From Psychrobacter sp. P11F6 (GTDB lineage Bacteria > Pseudomonadota > Gammaproteobacteria > Pseudomonadales > Moraxellaceae): a stretch of DNA of 64,000 nucleotides. The notes beneath the pieces were generated by a model. The model had not been told where the DNA came from and searched no databases. It worked only from the letters and a program-made list of their open reading frames with translations. The stretch lies in NCBI RefSeq assembly GCF_001435295.1, contig NZ_CM003594.1:1116001-1180000 (forward strand). Direction: 5' to 3'. This document shows positions 52,752 through 63,772 of the stretch, piece after piece. How positions within the stretch are numbered: position 1 is the first letter of the stretch; every line of letters starts with the position of its first letter. The translations under genes and the position numbers were made by a program.

Positions 52752-54575
52752 ATGGACAGTTTACTTCCTTACTTTGAGCATGAGCTTAGCCTGTTTAATA
52801 AGCAGTCAAAAGAGTTTGCCAAAAAATATCCCAAAATAGCCAATCGGTTGTTGATGGGGCGCGATACCGTCGATGATCCGCATATAGAGCGGTTGATACA
52901 GGCTTTTTCGCTGATCAGTGCACGTATCAATAAAAAATTGGACGATTCATACGCTGATTTTACTGAGTCGTTATTAGAAGTCGTTTATCCCGATTATCTC
53001 AAACCTTTTCCGTCGGTCTCTATTGCACAGTTCAATCTAGGCGTACAGGGCAATGCGATGAGCGAGGCAGTCTTAGTCCCTAAAAATAGTGCGTTCGCCA
53101 GCCAAAAAATAAACGGTACGCCTTGCCAGTTTCAGTCAACCCAAGATGTGACCTTGCTGCCGCTACAGATAGATAGCGTCGACTTTGAAACTCGTCAAGA
53201 GGTGTATGACAATCAGCATGGACTACTGAATGGCTGCATTAGTATCAAGTTTAAGGGGCTCAATTCAAGCTTTGACTATCAAGCCTTATTAAACCACTCG
53301 TTAGATTTGTATATAGACGAGGACGCCAGTCAGGGTACCAGTCTATGGGACTTGCTAGGGTGTGATGTCAAGCAAACGCATCTGCATGGTAGGCAGGTCA
53401 ATAAGATTACGGGTAGTCCGTTTGAGATTATAGGCTTCGATCCTGAGCAGCAAATTCTTCCGAGCCATCGAGTGAGTAATGCTGCCTCTGCCTTATTAAA
53501 AGAATACTTCTATTTCCCTGAAAAATTCAATTTCTTACGCCTTAATCTTGGTAAGGTTTGTCCAAATTTAAAGATCGATAGCAATGGCTTTGAGATTCGC
53601 TGTTACTTTAGATTTGATAAAAAAAATACCATCCGCCTAAAGAACTTGCAGCAGCTCAGTGCCAGCAGTATCAAGCTGTTTTGTACGCCCGTTGTCAATT
53701 TATTCAAGGCGGCTGCTAAGCCTATTCAAGTGACCCATCGTTCGATCTATTACGATTTGGTGCCTGATACTCGTGCGCTGTTTCAACATGAAATCTATGA
53801 GGTTAATAAAGTCATAGAGTCGAAGCAAAACGACAATCGTTTGATACAACGTGAATATCATCCGTTTTATGCGCTCAATCACTATGAGCAGCAAGATGAT
53901 GGTCGTTATTATCATATCAAACGTGATAAGGATATGGCTGAGTTCAAGCAGGGTTTTGAATATCAGATTATGTTTGTAGAAAAAAACCGCGAGGATTTAT
54001 CAGGCGCGGTCAGTATGAGTGCGTCTTTATTATGTACCAATAGAGATTTGCCGGCTCAAGTAGTATTCGGTCAAAGCCGTGGCGATTTGTTTAGCGAAGG
54101 GATGACTGGCTTTAGCAGCTTATCGTTGCTAAAGCAGCCGACCAGAACGGCACGCTTCGACTATACAGGTGAGGAACGTTGGCGCTTGATATCGCTGATT
54201 AGCTTAAACTTTTTATCGCTTGCCGCCCAAGATGCTGAGCTGATGAAAGAGTATTTATCGCTGTATGATATTACGCAATCTGCCTCTAACAAACTGTTGG
54301 TTGAAGGTATTGTGTCTGTCGAAACCAGTATCGAAGCTCGACGTATTCAGCGCTTGCCACAGCCTGGTTTTGTGCGCGGTACACTGATCAATATTCAAAT
54401 CAACCAAAAGAATTTTGCTGGAGTGAGTATCCGCCAGTTTGCCCATTTATTGGCGCATGTGTTTGGCTATCACGCCAGCTTAAATAGCTTTGTTGAAGTG
54501 TCCATTAGTGATGCCATTACTAAAGAGGAGATATACAGATGTCAGCCACGCAGCGGTCTCAGTCCTCTTATTTAA
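52752..54575 (+). CDS. tssF: T6SS baseplate protein TssF
   Basis: A 607-residue baseplate subunit of typical length. The start MDSLLPYFEHELSLFNKQSK, RLLMGRDTVDDPHIERLIQA and YPDYLKPFPSVSIAQF are family hallmarks. It overlaps tssG by 37 bases, which implies coupled translation. Confidence 0.96.
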   Translation: MDSLLPYFEHELSLFNKQSKEFAKKYPKIANRLLMGRDTVDDPHIERLIQAFSLISARINKKLDDSYADFTESLLEVVYPDYLKPFPSVSIAQFNLGVQGNAMSEAVLVPKNSAFASQKINGTPCQFQSTQDVTLLPLQIDSVDFETRQEVYDNQHGLLNGCISIKFKGLNSSFDYQALLNHSLDLYIDEDASQGTSLWDLLGCDVKQTHLHGRQVNKITGSPFEIIGFDPEQQILPSHRVSNAASALLKEYFYFPEKFNFLRLNLGKVCPNLKIDSNGFEIRCYFRFDKKNTIRLKNLQQLSASSIKLFCTPVVNLFKAAAKPIQVTHRSIYYDLVPDTRALFQHEIYEVNKVIESKQNDNRLIQREYHPFYALNHYEQQDDGRYYHIKRDKDMAEFKQGFEYQIMFVEKNREDLSGAVSMSASLLCTNRDLPAQVVFGQSRGDLFSEGMTGFSSLSLLKQPTRTARFDYTGEERWRLISLISLNFLSLAAQDAELMKEYLSLYDITQSASNKLLVEGIVSVETSIEARRIQRLPQPGFVRGTLINIQINQKNFAGVSIRQFAHLLAHVFGYHASLNSFVEVSISDAITKEEIYRCQPRSGLSPLI

Positions 54576-55579
54576 CGGATCTAATGGCGGCGCCGCAATC
54601 TTATGAGTTATTACAAGCACTACGTTTGGTTTGGCATGAAGTCAGTATGGGGTATGCACCTATTGAGGTACGTTACCGTGCCTCGTTGTCATTGGCCTAT
54701 CCGCAAGCTGAAATTGAGTCGATGGCGCTCATTGTTCAGGACAATATGGAAGACAGTGGCAGCTCATTAAAGGATGGTCAAGTAAAAACCAGTTCATTAA
54801 ATGCTAGGCGGATAGAGGTTTGCCCTGCAGTTATCGGATTGACTGGCCCGTTGTCAGCCTTGCCAGCGATGTATACCGACCATCTAGCCTCGCGAGTCAA
54901 TCATGCAAAAGATAAAGCGGCACCAGCATTTTTAGATTTATTTAACCATCGATTGACGGATTTGTACGTGCAAGCGAGTTGGTTTTATAACTTGCCATTA
55001 CAGTATGAGATAAATAATAAAAAAGACAACTATCTACTGAGCTTGCGGGCATTGGCGCGTCAGCCGAAGAAGCTAACCGCCATTGATAGCTTGATTGCTT
55101 ATGCTGGCATGATCGCCCCAGGACGCCTGACAGCCGATCAGTTATCACATGTACTGTCGCATTTTTTAGATAGCACCGTCAGTGTCGAGCAATTCGTACC
55201 GGAGTGGTTTGATCTACCAGCTAGTGAACAGACAGCACTTGGTGGTCAGCATGCTGCCCTTGGGTTGTCCGCATTTTGCGGTGCGCGCGTCGTACAGTTT
55301 GATAGCAAAATTAGAATTATCTTTCATCAGTTGGACGCGAAGCGTTATTTAAGACTGTTACCAGCAGGGGATATGTATCAAGTCATTATTGATTTTATCC
55401 GTAAATGGTGCGGTGTTTGCTTGGCGGTCGAGATGCAACTCGAGTTGGACAAGCAATACATCACCCCGTTGTCATTATCAGAAAGTAATTTTGGTAGTTT
55501 GGGTCAGGGTGGGTTTTTGATATCGCAGCCTGCGACGCAGCATCATGATGACACCCGCTATGCGTTGCCGATTCAGTAG
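54539..55579 (+). CDS. tssG: T6SS baseplate protein TssG
   Basis: A 346-residue subunit that joins TssF in the baseplate wedge. YELLQALRLVWHEVS is the N-terminal signature, followed by VIGLTGPLSALPAMYTDHL and FLDLFNHRLTDLYVQASWFY. The start lies inside tssF. After its stop there is a 287-bp gap before tssH. Confidence 0.95.
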   Translation: MSATQRSQSSYLTDLMAAPQSYELLQALRLVWHEVSMGYAPIEVRYRASLSLAYPQAEIESMALIVQDNMEDSGSSLKDGQVKTSSLNARRIEVCPAVIGLTGPLSALPAMYTDHLASRVNHAKDKAAPAFLDLFNHRLTDLYVQASWFYNLPLQYEINNKKDNYLLSLRALARQPKKLTAIDSLIAYAGMIAPGRLTADQLSHVLSHFLDSTVSVEQFVPEWFDLPASEQTALGGQHAALGLSAFCGARVVQFDSKIRIIFHQLDAKRYLRLLPAGDMYQVIIDFIRKWCGVCLAVEMQLELDKQYITPLSLSESNFGSLGQGGFLISQPATQHHDDTRYALPIQ

Positions 55580-55866
55580 AAAGGTATTACTAAAAAAACA
55601 CGGTTAATAGTTGTATATAAGCAGTTTTAAAGTGAATCAACTATAAATTGCTTGTTTACTAATAATGCTCAATAGCTGCTCTAATTTTGTATATCAGTTT
55701 TATATCGCCGTTTAATAAAAATAATTTTATACCATTCACAGAAATTAGAGTGGCAAGGAAAACGAGTGAAAGTACTACGCCTTGTAGGCTAAGCGAGTTT
55801 GACACAGCTAATCTTACTTTTTGGGTTTGGTATTAAGTCTAATAAGAATGCTAAAGGAAAAGATTT
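55580..55866. other. Intergenic gap between tssG and tssH
   Basis: A 287-bp AT-rich stretch with no credible gene. It includes a moderately conserved-looking block (GTGGCAAGGAAAACGAGTGA and following, about 55751-55812) that could be a dispersed repeat of this genus, and an internal promoter for tssH is possible. Confidence 0.4.
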
Positions 55867-58812
55867 ATGAGCCAGTTAAAAGCTGTAATTACCCGCTTGA
55901 GTCCGAGTTGCCGACAGTGTTTGCAGCAGGCGGCTAGGCTTTGTATCAAACATGGGCATCGTGAAGTGGACACTGTTCATCTGCTGCACGAACTGATTGC
56001 GACGCCGCACAATGATGTAGCTCAAATTTTAAAAGTAAATAAGATTAATCAGCAGTTATTACTAGCAGACATCACCGATTTGCTAAATACCTTTGGTCAG
56101 GCAACAGGCTCAACGCCAGTATTTAGTCAAGGTTTGATGGCGTTACTAGAAGATGCGTGGGAGCTAGCCAGTAGCCAATATAATCAAAGCGATGACAAAA
56201 ATAGCCCGCTAGAAATCCGCTCTGGTCATATATTGCTCGTGCTATTGGCGTATGAGCGTTATCAGTCGCTACTCAAAACTCTTCCTGAGCCACTACAGTA
56301 TATCGACCGCTTTACCCTAAAAGATGATTATGAGCGTCAATGTCTAGGTAGTACTGAGGGCAGTGGATCAAGCAGTAATAAAATTACCAATAGTAAAGGC
56401 GTCAATAAGGGTGCTGATGATGGTGCGAATAGTGCAGACAATGATACTAACAATCAAGAATCTTTAGACACTAAGAGAACTGAAGCTAAGCCAACCCCTG
56501 CGTTGAATAAATATACTTATGACTTGACTGCTAAAGCCAGTTCAGAGCAAATAGACCCTGTCATTGGCCGTGAGTTTGAAATTCATCAGTTGATCGATAT
56601 TTTGATTCGTCGCCGCCAAAATAACCCTATTTTGACGGGTGAGGCAGGGGTAGGTAAAACAGCAGTGGTAGAAGGATTGGCGCAAAAGATAGTCGCCGGT
56701 CAAGTGCCTGATCAGCTCAAAGATGTGACGATACGTAGTCTTGACATGGGCTTGCTGCAAGCAGGGGCAAGCGTCAAAGGGGAGTTTGAGAACCGTCTCA
56801 AGCAAGTCATTGAAGAAGTACAAGCCTCGCTACAGCCTATTATATTATTCATTGATGAAGCGCATACTTTGATTGGTGCTGGTGGGCAAGCGGGTCAAAA
56901 CGATGCGGCTAATTTATTGAAGCCTGCGCTGGCTCGTGGTGAGCTTAGAACCATTGCGGCGACGACGTGGTCAGAATATAAGAAATACTTCGAAAAAGAT
57001 GCAGCGTTGTCACGCCGCTTTCAAGTGGTCAAAGTCGATGAGCCTGATATCGAGACAGCAGTAGCGATGATTCGTGGGTTGAGTGCCAAGATGCAGGATC
57101 ATTTTGGCATATTAATCGATGACGATGCGCTACAAGCGGCGGTTGAGCTATCCGCACGTTATATCAGCGATAGGCAGCTGCCTGATAAAGCGGTCAGTGT
57201 ATTAGACACGGCGGCGGCACGGGTGAGCTTATCCAAGACCGCCATACCCAATCAACTTGACAGATTAAACGCCAAAGGGGTGCAGTTAGAGCAGCATATC
57301 AATAATCTCAGTCAGCAGCTCGAGCGTATCGGCGGTGTGGATGAAAAAGAAAAAGTCAGCCAAAAAATAGCCGTGCTTGATGAGCAGCGCCAAGCCAATC
57401 AGCAAAGCATTGCTGATATGACCAGTCGCTGGCATGAACAGCGTCAGCTTAACGACCAGCTTGATGCCTTAAATCAGCAGTTGAATGACAAGACAGATGG
57501 TTCTGATGCGCTTAGTGCAAAAGAGCGCTTAGACAAACAAGCTGAGTATCAAAGTATCGAGCAGTCGTTAAAAAAAATACAAGAGACGCAGCGCCTGATT
57601 CATGCGGTATTAGATCGACAAGTTATTAAGCAGATTATCTCAGATTGGACAGGGATTCCACTGACCGATATGGCCGGTAATGAAAAAGATCATATCTTGG
57701 GTTTGGCTAATACCTTGCAAGCCCGCGTCATCGGCCAAGATCATTCGGTGGCCGCTATCGTGAAGCGGATTCATACCGCAAAAGCGCGTCTAGACGATCC
57801 CAATCGCCCGCAAGGGGTATTTATGCTCGTTGGGCCAAGTGGTGTGGGTAAGACAGAAACGGCACTAGCACTATCAGAGGTGTTGTACGGTGGTGAGCGC
57901 AATCTTATTACGATTAACCTGTCAGAGTATCAAGAAGCCCATAGCGTTGCCTCGTTAAAAGGCTCGCCTCCAGGTTATGTTGGCTATGGTGAAGGTGGTG
58001 TATTAACCGAAGCGATTCGCCGTCGTCCTTATAGCGTACTCTTACTTGATGAAGTAGAAAAAGCCCATCCAGACGTATTGGATTTGTTTTATCAGGTCTT
58101 TGATAAAGGGGTGATGGAAGACAGCGAAGGGCGTTTAATTGATTTCAAAAACATGCTTATTTTATTGACCAGTAATGTTGGTTCGTCTGCGATTATGCAG
58201 GCATGTATCAATACAGATCCAGCCGTTACTGACTTTAGCCTGCCAGACAGTAATAGCCTAAAACAAGTCATTAATCTGCATTTGTATAAAGCCTTTAAGC
58301 CCGCGTTTTTGGGTCGCTTAACGGTCATTCCTTATTATCCGTTGACGGATGATGCGCTCGCAGAAATTATTCGCCTTAAGCTGGACAAAATCACAGGTCG
58401 TATTCATGACAATTATGATGTGCCTTGTGTCATTGATGATGAGGTGATTGAGCTGATTTTATCGCGTTGTCATGAGGTCGATTCTGGTGCACGTAACGCC
58501 GATGCGATTATCAGTCATACCTTGCTGCCGCAGCTGGCGGGTCAGCTACTGGCTCATGATGACAGTCAAAGTGTGTTAAAGAAAATTACCGTATTCGTCG
58601 ATGCGGACGATAATTTTGCTTATCGTCTGGATACTGATGCTGTTGTGGCGCTCAATCAAATGGCACAACACAGCGAAGATGAAACTGAATATCAAGTTGA
58701 GGATCAAGTTAAGGAACCACCAAGCAAACCCCTTTCAGCTAAAAAGCCGACAGTGAAAAAAGTCGCCAGCAAAAAACCTACTAAAAAGGCTATTAAAGAG
58801 GAGTCATTATAA
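55867..58812 (+). CDS. tssH: T6SS sheath-recycling ATPase TssH (ClpV)
   Basis: A 981-residue Clp/Hsp100 ATPase that disassembles the contracted sheath. The N-domain lies in residues 1-160; the first AAA+ has [18 protein letters not shown], the coiled middle domain is about 460-580, the second AAA+ has [20 protein letters not shown]. It is longer than most ClpV proteins because of a Ser/Asn/Asp-rich linker (about 170-215) and a Lys/Pro-rich tail ([20 protein letters not shown]). AAAGGAAAAG precedes the ATG. It shares its last base with the tssA start (TAATG). Confidence 0.96.
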   Translation: MSQLKAVITRLSPSCRQCLQQAARLCIKHGHREVDTVHLLHELIATPHNDVAQILKVNKINQQLLLADITDLLNTFGQATGSTPVFSQGLMALLEDAWELASSQYNQSDDKNSPLEIRSGHILLVLLAYERYQSLLKTLPEPLQYIDRFTLKDDYERQCLGSTEGSGSSSNKITNSKGVNKGADDGANSADNDTNNQESLDTKRTEAKPTPALNKYTYDLTAKASSEQIDPVIGREFEIHQLIDILIRRRQNNPILTGEAGVGKTAVVEGLAQKIVAGQVPDQLKDVTIRSLDMGLLQAGASVKGEFENRLKQVIEEVQASLQPIILFIDEAHTLIGAGGQAGQNDAANLLKPALARGELRTIAATTWSEYKKYFEKDAALSRRFQVVKVDEPDIETAVAMIRGLSAKMQDHFGILIDDDALQAAVELSARYISDRQLPDKAVSVLDTAAARVSLSKTAIPNQLDRLNAKGVQLEQHINNLSQQLERIGGVDEKEKVSQKIAVLDEQRQANQQSIADMTSRWHEQRQLNDQLDALNQQLNDKTDGSDALSAKERLDKQAEYQSIEQSLKKIQETQRLIHAVLDRQVIKQIISDWTGIPLTDMAGNEKDHILGLANTLQARVIGQDHSVAAIVKRIHTAKARLDDPNRPQGVFMLVGPSGVGKTETALALSEVLYGGERNLITINLSEYQEAHSVASLKGSPPGYVGYGEGGVLTEAIRRRPYSVLLLDEVEKAHPDVLDLFYQVFDKGVMEDSEGRLIDFKNMLILLTSNVGSSAIMQACINTDPAVTDFSLPDSNSLKQVINLHLYKAFKPAFLGRLTVIPYYPLTDDALAEIIRLKLDKITGRIHDNYDVPCVIDDEVIELILSRCHEVDSGARNADAIISHTLLPQLAGQLLAHDDSQSVLKKITVFVDADDNFAYRLDTDAVVALNQMAQHSEDETEYQVEDQVKEPPSKPLSAKKPTVKKVASKKPTKKAIKEESL

Positions 58813-59960
58813 TGAGTAACGATAACTCTTTAGTAAATAATATTGACACCCTTATTGCGCCGATTGAAGGCAGTCGTCATGGGGTCGGTGAAGACTTAAT
58901 ATTCGATCCACGTATTGATGCCATCGTTGCTGCTCGTCAAGAAGATGACCCATTACTGGCACAAGGCAATTGGGTCACTGAACTAAAAGTGGCTGACTGG
59001 GATTTTGTCAAAAACCAATGTGCCGATTTGCTCAGCCATACTAGTAAAGATATGAAGCTGGCACTTTGGTATGTCGATGCGTTGAGTCACACCGACCATT
59101 TAGCAGGTATTAGTCAGGGGTTAAGTCTGCTACAGACACTCAATGACGAGTATTGGCTCACTATGTATCCGCCGCTAGATGGTGAAGAAGACAGTATGGA
59201 CATCAGAGCAGGGCTGTTGTCATGGTTCGTCAAAGCGCTATCCGATGATATTAAGCAGCTATCACTTTCTGATACAAAGACAGAAAAATATAACTACAAT
59301 TACTATCTAACCGCGCGTGATCATGATAAGCAGCGTCAGCAAAATCCCGATAGCGAAACGTCCAATCAATTAACGCTAAGTGACTATAACCACGCCATCA
59401 AGACCAGTAGTGAGACTTGGCAACAATCACTGATGAGTAATCTTAAAAAAGTTACTGAGCAGTGGCAGGCCCTGACTGATCAGTTAAATGATTTGATGGG
59501 CATGGATGCGCCAGTCTTCGCACCAGTCACGGATTTATTGGTTGCCCTGACCCAACATTTGCGACCGTTGATACCAGAATATTCTGATACTAGTAGTGTT
59601 TCTGCTCAAGAAAGCGTAGCAGATACTATGGACAGTATTGGTGAAAGTGCAATGTCTGATAGTAGTGGACAAGCTGCTAGCACAAAAAATATTAGCTCAA
59701 CCAGTTTTAATCCTAGTAACCGCGATCATCAAAGCAATCGTCAGCAAGCGCTTAAACTATTAGGTCAAATTCAAGATTATTTTTCGACCAATGAGCCGCA
59801 CAGCCCGGTGACGTTTTTACTCGGTCGGGCGATTGATTGGGCGGATATGCCGCTCGACCAATGGCTCACTCATATCATCAAAAACGAAGATCAGTTAGCG
59901 ATACTCTCTGACATGATTGGAATCAAACCCAAACGTGATTCATCTGACGATGGCTATTAA
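58812..59960 (+). CDS. tssA: T6SS cap/assembly protein TssA
   Basis: A 382-residue protein with the ImpA_N domain at the start (IDTLIAPIEGSRHGVGEDLI, then FVKNQCADLLSHTSKDMKLA and YVDALSHTDHLAGISQGLSL). A Ser-rich linker around residues 255-310 leads to a helical C-terminal domain (HQSNRQQALKLLGQIQDYFS, FLLGRAIDWADMPLDQWL). TssA organises tube and sheath polymerisation. Translation is coupled to tssH. Confidence 0.93.
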   Translation: MSNDNSLVNNIDTLIAPIEGSRHGVGEDLIFDPRIDAIVAARQEDDPLLAQGNWVTELKVADWDFVKNQCADLLSHTSKDMKLALWYVDALSHTDHLAGISQGLSLLQTLNDEYWLTMYPPLDGEEDSMDIRAGLLSWFVKALSDDIKQLSLSDTKTEKYNYNYYLTARDHDKQRQQNPDSETSNQLTLSDYNHAIKTSSETWQQSLMSNLKKVTEQWQALTDQLNDLMGMDAPVFAPVTDLLVALTQHLRPLIPEYSDTSSVSAQESVADTMDSIGESAMSDSSGQAASTKNISSTSFNPSNRDHQSNRQQALKLLGQIQDYFSTNEPHSPVTFLLGRAIDWADMPLDQWLTHIIKNEDQLAILSDMIGIKPKRDSSDDGY

Positions 59961-60066
59961 TTGAATCAACGACAAATGAATACTTGGTTAACGGGCAATC
60001 TGCACGCAATTTGTAATTTTGCAATATTAAATTTTCCACCTTTGGACTGATAGAGAAGGGCTTGTC

Positions 60067-62778
60067 ATGATATGGACTCAAACAAAGCGGCATGTGCAAC
60101 TGAGTAGTGCCCATCCTGATATTGCCACCAGTCTCATTCAACAGGCTGACTTGGTTGAGAGCTTACTCGGGATGCCATTGCCCGACAGCGTTTGGAGTAA
60201 GCCCGCTCTTATGCCAACGCCTGACGCTTATCCAAGCCCGTATCATCACGACCAACGAGCGCAGTCTTATCAAGAGCGCCAACTAGCCCTCTATTGTGGC
60301 TATCGTATTAGCATTACTCTACTGCATCCACGAGCAGGACTGGATATAAAGCAATGGCTAGGGCAAAGTCTCTCGATACATTGGCATACGGGCGACAAGC
60401 TACTGCCAAGCCAAACCCGTCACGGTATCATCACCGAAGCCGTTGCTCTCGGTAGTAACAGTGGCATGGCCGCCTATCGCATTATCTGCGAACCTGCTTT
60501 GAGTCAGTTACGCCTAAACAGCCATAACCGCCGTCATCATCATCTCAGTCTCAGTGAGCTAATTACCCAAATCATCAGCCCGTACGATATGAACGTGGAG
60601 ATTGACGAGCGTCTTAGTGATGACAGCAACTATCATATACAGCATAGCGTCCAATACAACCAAACCGATCTGGCTTATCTAACCCAATACCTTGCTCTCT
60701 ATGGCATCACAGGCTATTACCGTCATGACATCGACAAGCACACTCTAGTCTTACTACCTAGTGATGGAGAAGAATTGCGTCCTGATGTCAGTGATATTCA
60801 AAGCATCCTCAGTCAAAACCCTGCCAACCTTGCTGATAGACAAGACCGCATTACTGCCATTCGTCCGCGTATTGCTCAGCATACTCAGCAAAGCGATCTA
60901 CATCGTTATGACAGTCGCTTGATGAGTACCTATACCGGCAGTAGCAGTAGCGAGCAACCGATCGACTCATCAAACAGCACGCATCAGCGCTTTTTACACA
61001 GTCATAGCCGTTTTGATGATGACAGTCTCGATAAGCTTGCTACTCGCTACCAGCAAAACGCACAGCAGCGTGCCAATCTAGGCAGCCTCACTGGTAACAT
61101 CCGTCATCTGAGTTTGCCAAGTAGCCACTATATCGATGGCAACCCTTATTTGACCGATCCGATCAGTCTGGTGTCTCTTCATCAGCATATTAATAATCAT
61201 ATTCCTACGGATTGGTTGGGGGCAGCACCCTTTGATCCCATTACCTTACAGTCCAATACCAACCATAATAATGATGACGACAATGACGACAACGTCCATC
61301 ATATCAATGCCTGCTACCTGCCATTTCCGCACCATCACCATATTCCCTATGGGGAACAGCTGGACAAACTTGGACAACCGCATCCGAGTCTCACAGGTCT
61401 GATGAGTGCCAGTATTATTGATACCGATAGTAGCGCCATCACTCATGATCGTAATCATCGTGCCCATATAAGATATCACTGGCAAAGCGAAGGTGACGAC
61501 AGCGCGCACTGGATACCCATTGCTAGTCACCTCGTCGCTGACCACATGGGACAAACCCATCCTTTGCGTCATGGACAACATGTCCTTATCGACTTCATCG
61601 GTGGTGACATCACTCATCCCATCATCAACGGTAGCACCCATAACGGCCAAGGTAATTCTGACGCTCAGCATAATAGCATCGTCAGTGACTCAGGTAACCT
61701 TGACGCCACCAGTCCCGCTTGGTTTATTAATCAAAGCCATGCTCATCCTATAGATGGCATTAAGACTCAAAGTATCGATAGCAGCCGAACAGGCGAGGCG
61801 ACCAAAGACAGCTTTATTAACGGCTACAACCAGCTCATGTTTGACGCTCATCCTGACAGTCCGCAGATTAACGTCTATAGCAGCAGCTTCCAGTCTAGCC
61901 TGACCTTCGGTCATCTGTATCAGCATAGCGACCACACTCGTGGGCAAGCACGTGGGCAAGGCATCAGCATAGAAACCCAAGCTGCCGCTAATGTGCAAGG
62001 TAGTATGGGTATTCATATCAGTAGCCAAGCATCAGACCCCTTATCAAAATCTCATATGAGTCATGACAGTCATAGTAAGCTACAAACCGCTGACCAGCAC
62101 CAGCAAGCTTACGCCCAGCTTGCCGAGACTCATCAGCCAGTGGGACTAGAGGGCAGTAGCAATAATAAGAGTAACAGTAAAGAAGACAACCAAACCCCGT
62201 TTGGTCAATTTAGTAAAGACACTAACGATAGTACGCTTAGCGAGTCAGGGCAATGGCAACAAGCCAATATGCTGATCGACTCTCAGCGTCATCTCGCACT
62301 ATTAAGCGGACAGCATACTCAGCATACTAGTACCCAAAGCACGCATAGCCACGCCACAGACAACACCCATCATCACAGTCAAACCCAGATGAATCAGCTG
62401 GTGGCAGGGGATATACATTACTACTCAAACAAAGCCCAGACCCATACCGCCGCTCATGGTGATGTCACCATACAAGCCCATCAAGAGCAAATGCGACTCG
62501 ATAGTGAGCAAGTACTGCGGATCCATAGTCGAGACAGTATTGAGATTATCGCGCCGGATACGCTAACGCTGAAAGCCGCAGGCAGTGGCATTGAAATATC
62601 AGGTGGCAATGTGACATTTATTACGCCAAGTCAAGTAGGCTATAAGGCGAGTAAGGTGGATTGGGGTAGTGGGGGTGGGGAGGCTAAAAACTTAGTGATG
62701 AGGCAGATGCAGTTTGAGGCTTGTGAGAAGTTAGCAGATCAAGCTGAGGGTAATCATGCCGCTACTACTGATTTATAG
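60067..62778 (+). CDS. vgrG: VgrG spike protein, operon copy
   Basis: A 903-residue VgrG encoded inside the T6SS operon. The gp27-like part contains YCGYRISITLLHPRAGLDIK, the gp5-like part has SHLVADHMGQTHPLRHGQHV and VLIDFIGGDITHPIINGSTH, and the C-terminus has the beta-needle QVLRIHSRDSIEIIAPDTLT. A His/Asp/Asn-rich insertion (about residues 395-430) and many His residues throughout are unusual. It lacks the transthyretin-like tail of the other VgrG, fitting loading by the DUF4123 adaptor that follows. AGAAGGGC precedes the ATG. Confidence 0.93.
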   Translation: MIWTQTKRHVQLSSAHPDIATSLIQQADLVESLLGMPLPDSVWSKPALMPTPDAYPSPYHHDQRAQSYQERQLALYCGYRISITLLHPRAGLDIKQWLGQSLSIHWHTGDKLLPSQTRHGIITEAVALGSNSGMAAYRIICEPALSQLRLNSHNRRHHHLSLSELITQIISPYDMNVEIDERLSDDSNYHIQHSVQYNQTDLAYLTQYLALYGITGYYRHDIDKHTLVLLPSDGEELRPDVSDIQSILSQNPANLADRQDRITAIRPRIAQHTQQSDLHRYDSRLMSTYTGSSSSEQPIDSSNSTHQRFLHSHSRFDDDSLDKLATRYQQNAQQRANLGSLTGNIRHLSLPSSHYIDGNPYLTDPISLVSLHQHINNHIPTDWLGAAPFDPITLQSNTNHNNDDDNDDNVHHINACYLPFPHHHHIPYGEQLDKLGQPHPSLTGLMSASIIDTDSSAITHDRNHRAHIRYHWQSEGDDSAHWIPIASHLVADHMGQTHPLRHGQHVLIDFIGGDITHPIINGSTHNGQGNSDAQHNSIVSDSGNLDATSPAWFINQSHAHPIDGIKTQSIDSSRTGEATKDSFINGYNQLMFDAHPDSPQINVYSSSFQSSLTFGHLYQHSDHTRGQARGQGISIETQAAANVQGSMGIHISSQASDPLSKSHMSHDSHSKLQTADQHQQAYAQLAETHQPVGLEGSSNNKSNSKEDNQTPFGQFSKDTNDSTLSESGQWQQANMLIDSQRHLALLSGQHTQHTSTQSTHSHATDNTHHHSQTQMNQLVAGDIHYYSNKAQTHTAAHGDVTIQAHQEQMRLDSEQVLRIHSRDSIEIIAPDTLTLKAAGSGIEISGGNVTFITPSQVGYKASKVDWGSGGGEAKNLVMRQMQFEACEKLADQAEGNHAATTDL

Positions 62779-62833
62779 GTAAAGATATCTTTTACTTAAA
62801 CTTTATATACAAATATAAAAGTATGACAGTCTC

Positions 62834-63754
62834 ATGATGAACCAAATAGAGAAACCACTGAGCGTAAGCTTACAGACTCAAAGCCTCGATTTTCGAGCAC
62901 TTAGTACCTTTGATGTCATGATTGTTCATCATAGCCAGACAGAGCTGATCGGCGAGATTAATTCTGCTTTCCCCGACGCTATATATTCATTACAACAAGA
63001 ATTGCTTAGCTATCATATGATCGATAGTCCAGTCATGGTCACGCTAAGCCCAGACATCAGTAATATCCTAGAGGTGCATTTGCAGCAGTGTGAGCTGTTA
63101 TCTCGTCATCACGGCATACTTACATTACTGGATTATACTGCCCCTAATATAAGGGCATACAAAACAAGAGTCAGTGCAAAAGAATATCTACCAGATGATC
63201 CTGAATGGCAGCAGCCAATAGTTAATGCAACTGGTGTAGAAGCCTCCAAACCAGATGTTAAGCAAATCGCTCGTTTACTAGAGTTGAACCAAATCATCCA
63301 GAAAGGCAGTCAAAAAAAGCATTTTCGCTACTTAGATGCGCAAGTGCTGATTCACCTGTTACCGTTACAACAGCATTATTATATCGCCAATCGCTATGGC
63401 TATCCCAAGCGTCTGTGGTTGGCATTAGGTAGTGACTGGTACAGTGTAGATAATATTCATCATTACATCGCTGACTCTAAAAGTTATATCCAATATCAGT
63501 CAAGCTACTGTCCAATCACTCAAAACCAGCTAGATGCTATTAGTCTGCTCAATCGCTTCTTTGCTAAAGAAGTGATTGATGGTAACGATTTAATATTAAA
63601 TCACTATGAGACATTACTGAGTTGGTTGGATAAAGCAAATACTCAACTAACCACTGCCACGCACCTGACCAATCCGGTTGACCGTATGACGATGATAAAC
63701 AGGTGGCTGTATGAGTGCTATGAACAATCTGGTTTAGTAGAAATAGATAATTAA
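62834..63754 (+). CDS. DUF4123 effector adaptor/chaperone
   Basis: A 306-residue protein. The N-terminal half has the usual DUF4123 layout (HGILTLLDYT region, VSAKEYLPDD, and RYLDAQVLIHLLPLQQHYY with the conserved FR-YD type segment). Such proteins (Tap/Tec) carry a particular effector to the VgrG tip. It sits between vgrG and the effector start, the standard order for this module. The ATG at 62834 follows GTCTC and lacks a strong ribosome site. Confidence 0.85.
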   Translation: MMNQIEKPLSVSLQTQSLDFRALSTFDVMIVHHSQTELIGEINSAFPDAIYSLQQELLSYHMIDSPVMVTLSPDISNILEVHLQQCELLSRHHGILTLLDYTAPNIRAYKTRVSAKEYLPDDPEWQQPIVNATGVEASKPDVKQIARLLELNQIIQKGSQKKHFRYLDAQVLIHLLPLQQHYYIANRYGYPKRLWLALGSDWYSVDNIHHYIADSKSYIQYQSSYCPITQNQLDAISLLNRFFAKEVIDGNDLILNHYETLLSWLDKANTQLTTATHLTNPVDRMTMINRWLYECYEQSGLVEIDN

Positions 63755-63772
63755 AAAACAAGGAATAAAGTC

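Noticed and set aside
61246..61671. Minus-strand ORF inside the operon vgrG
   Set aside because: Shadow of a conserved coding region with strong VgrG motifs on the other strand.
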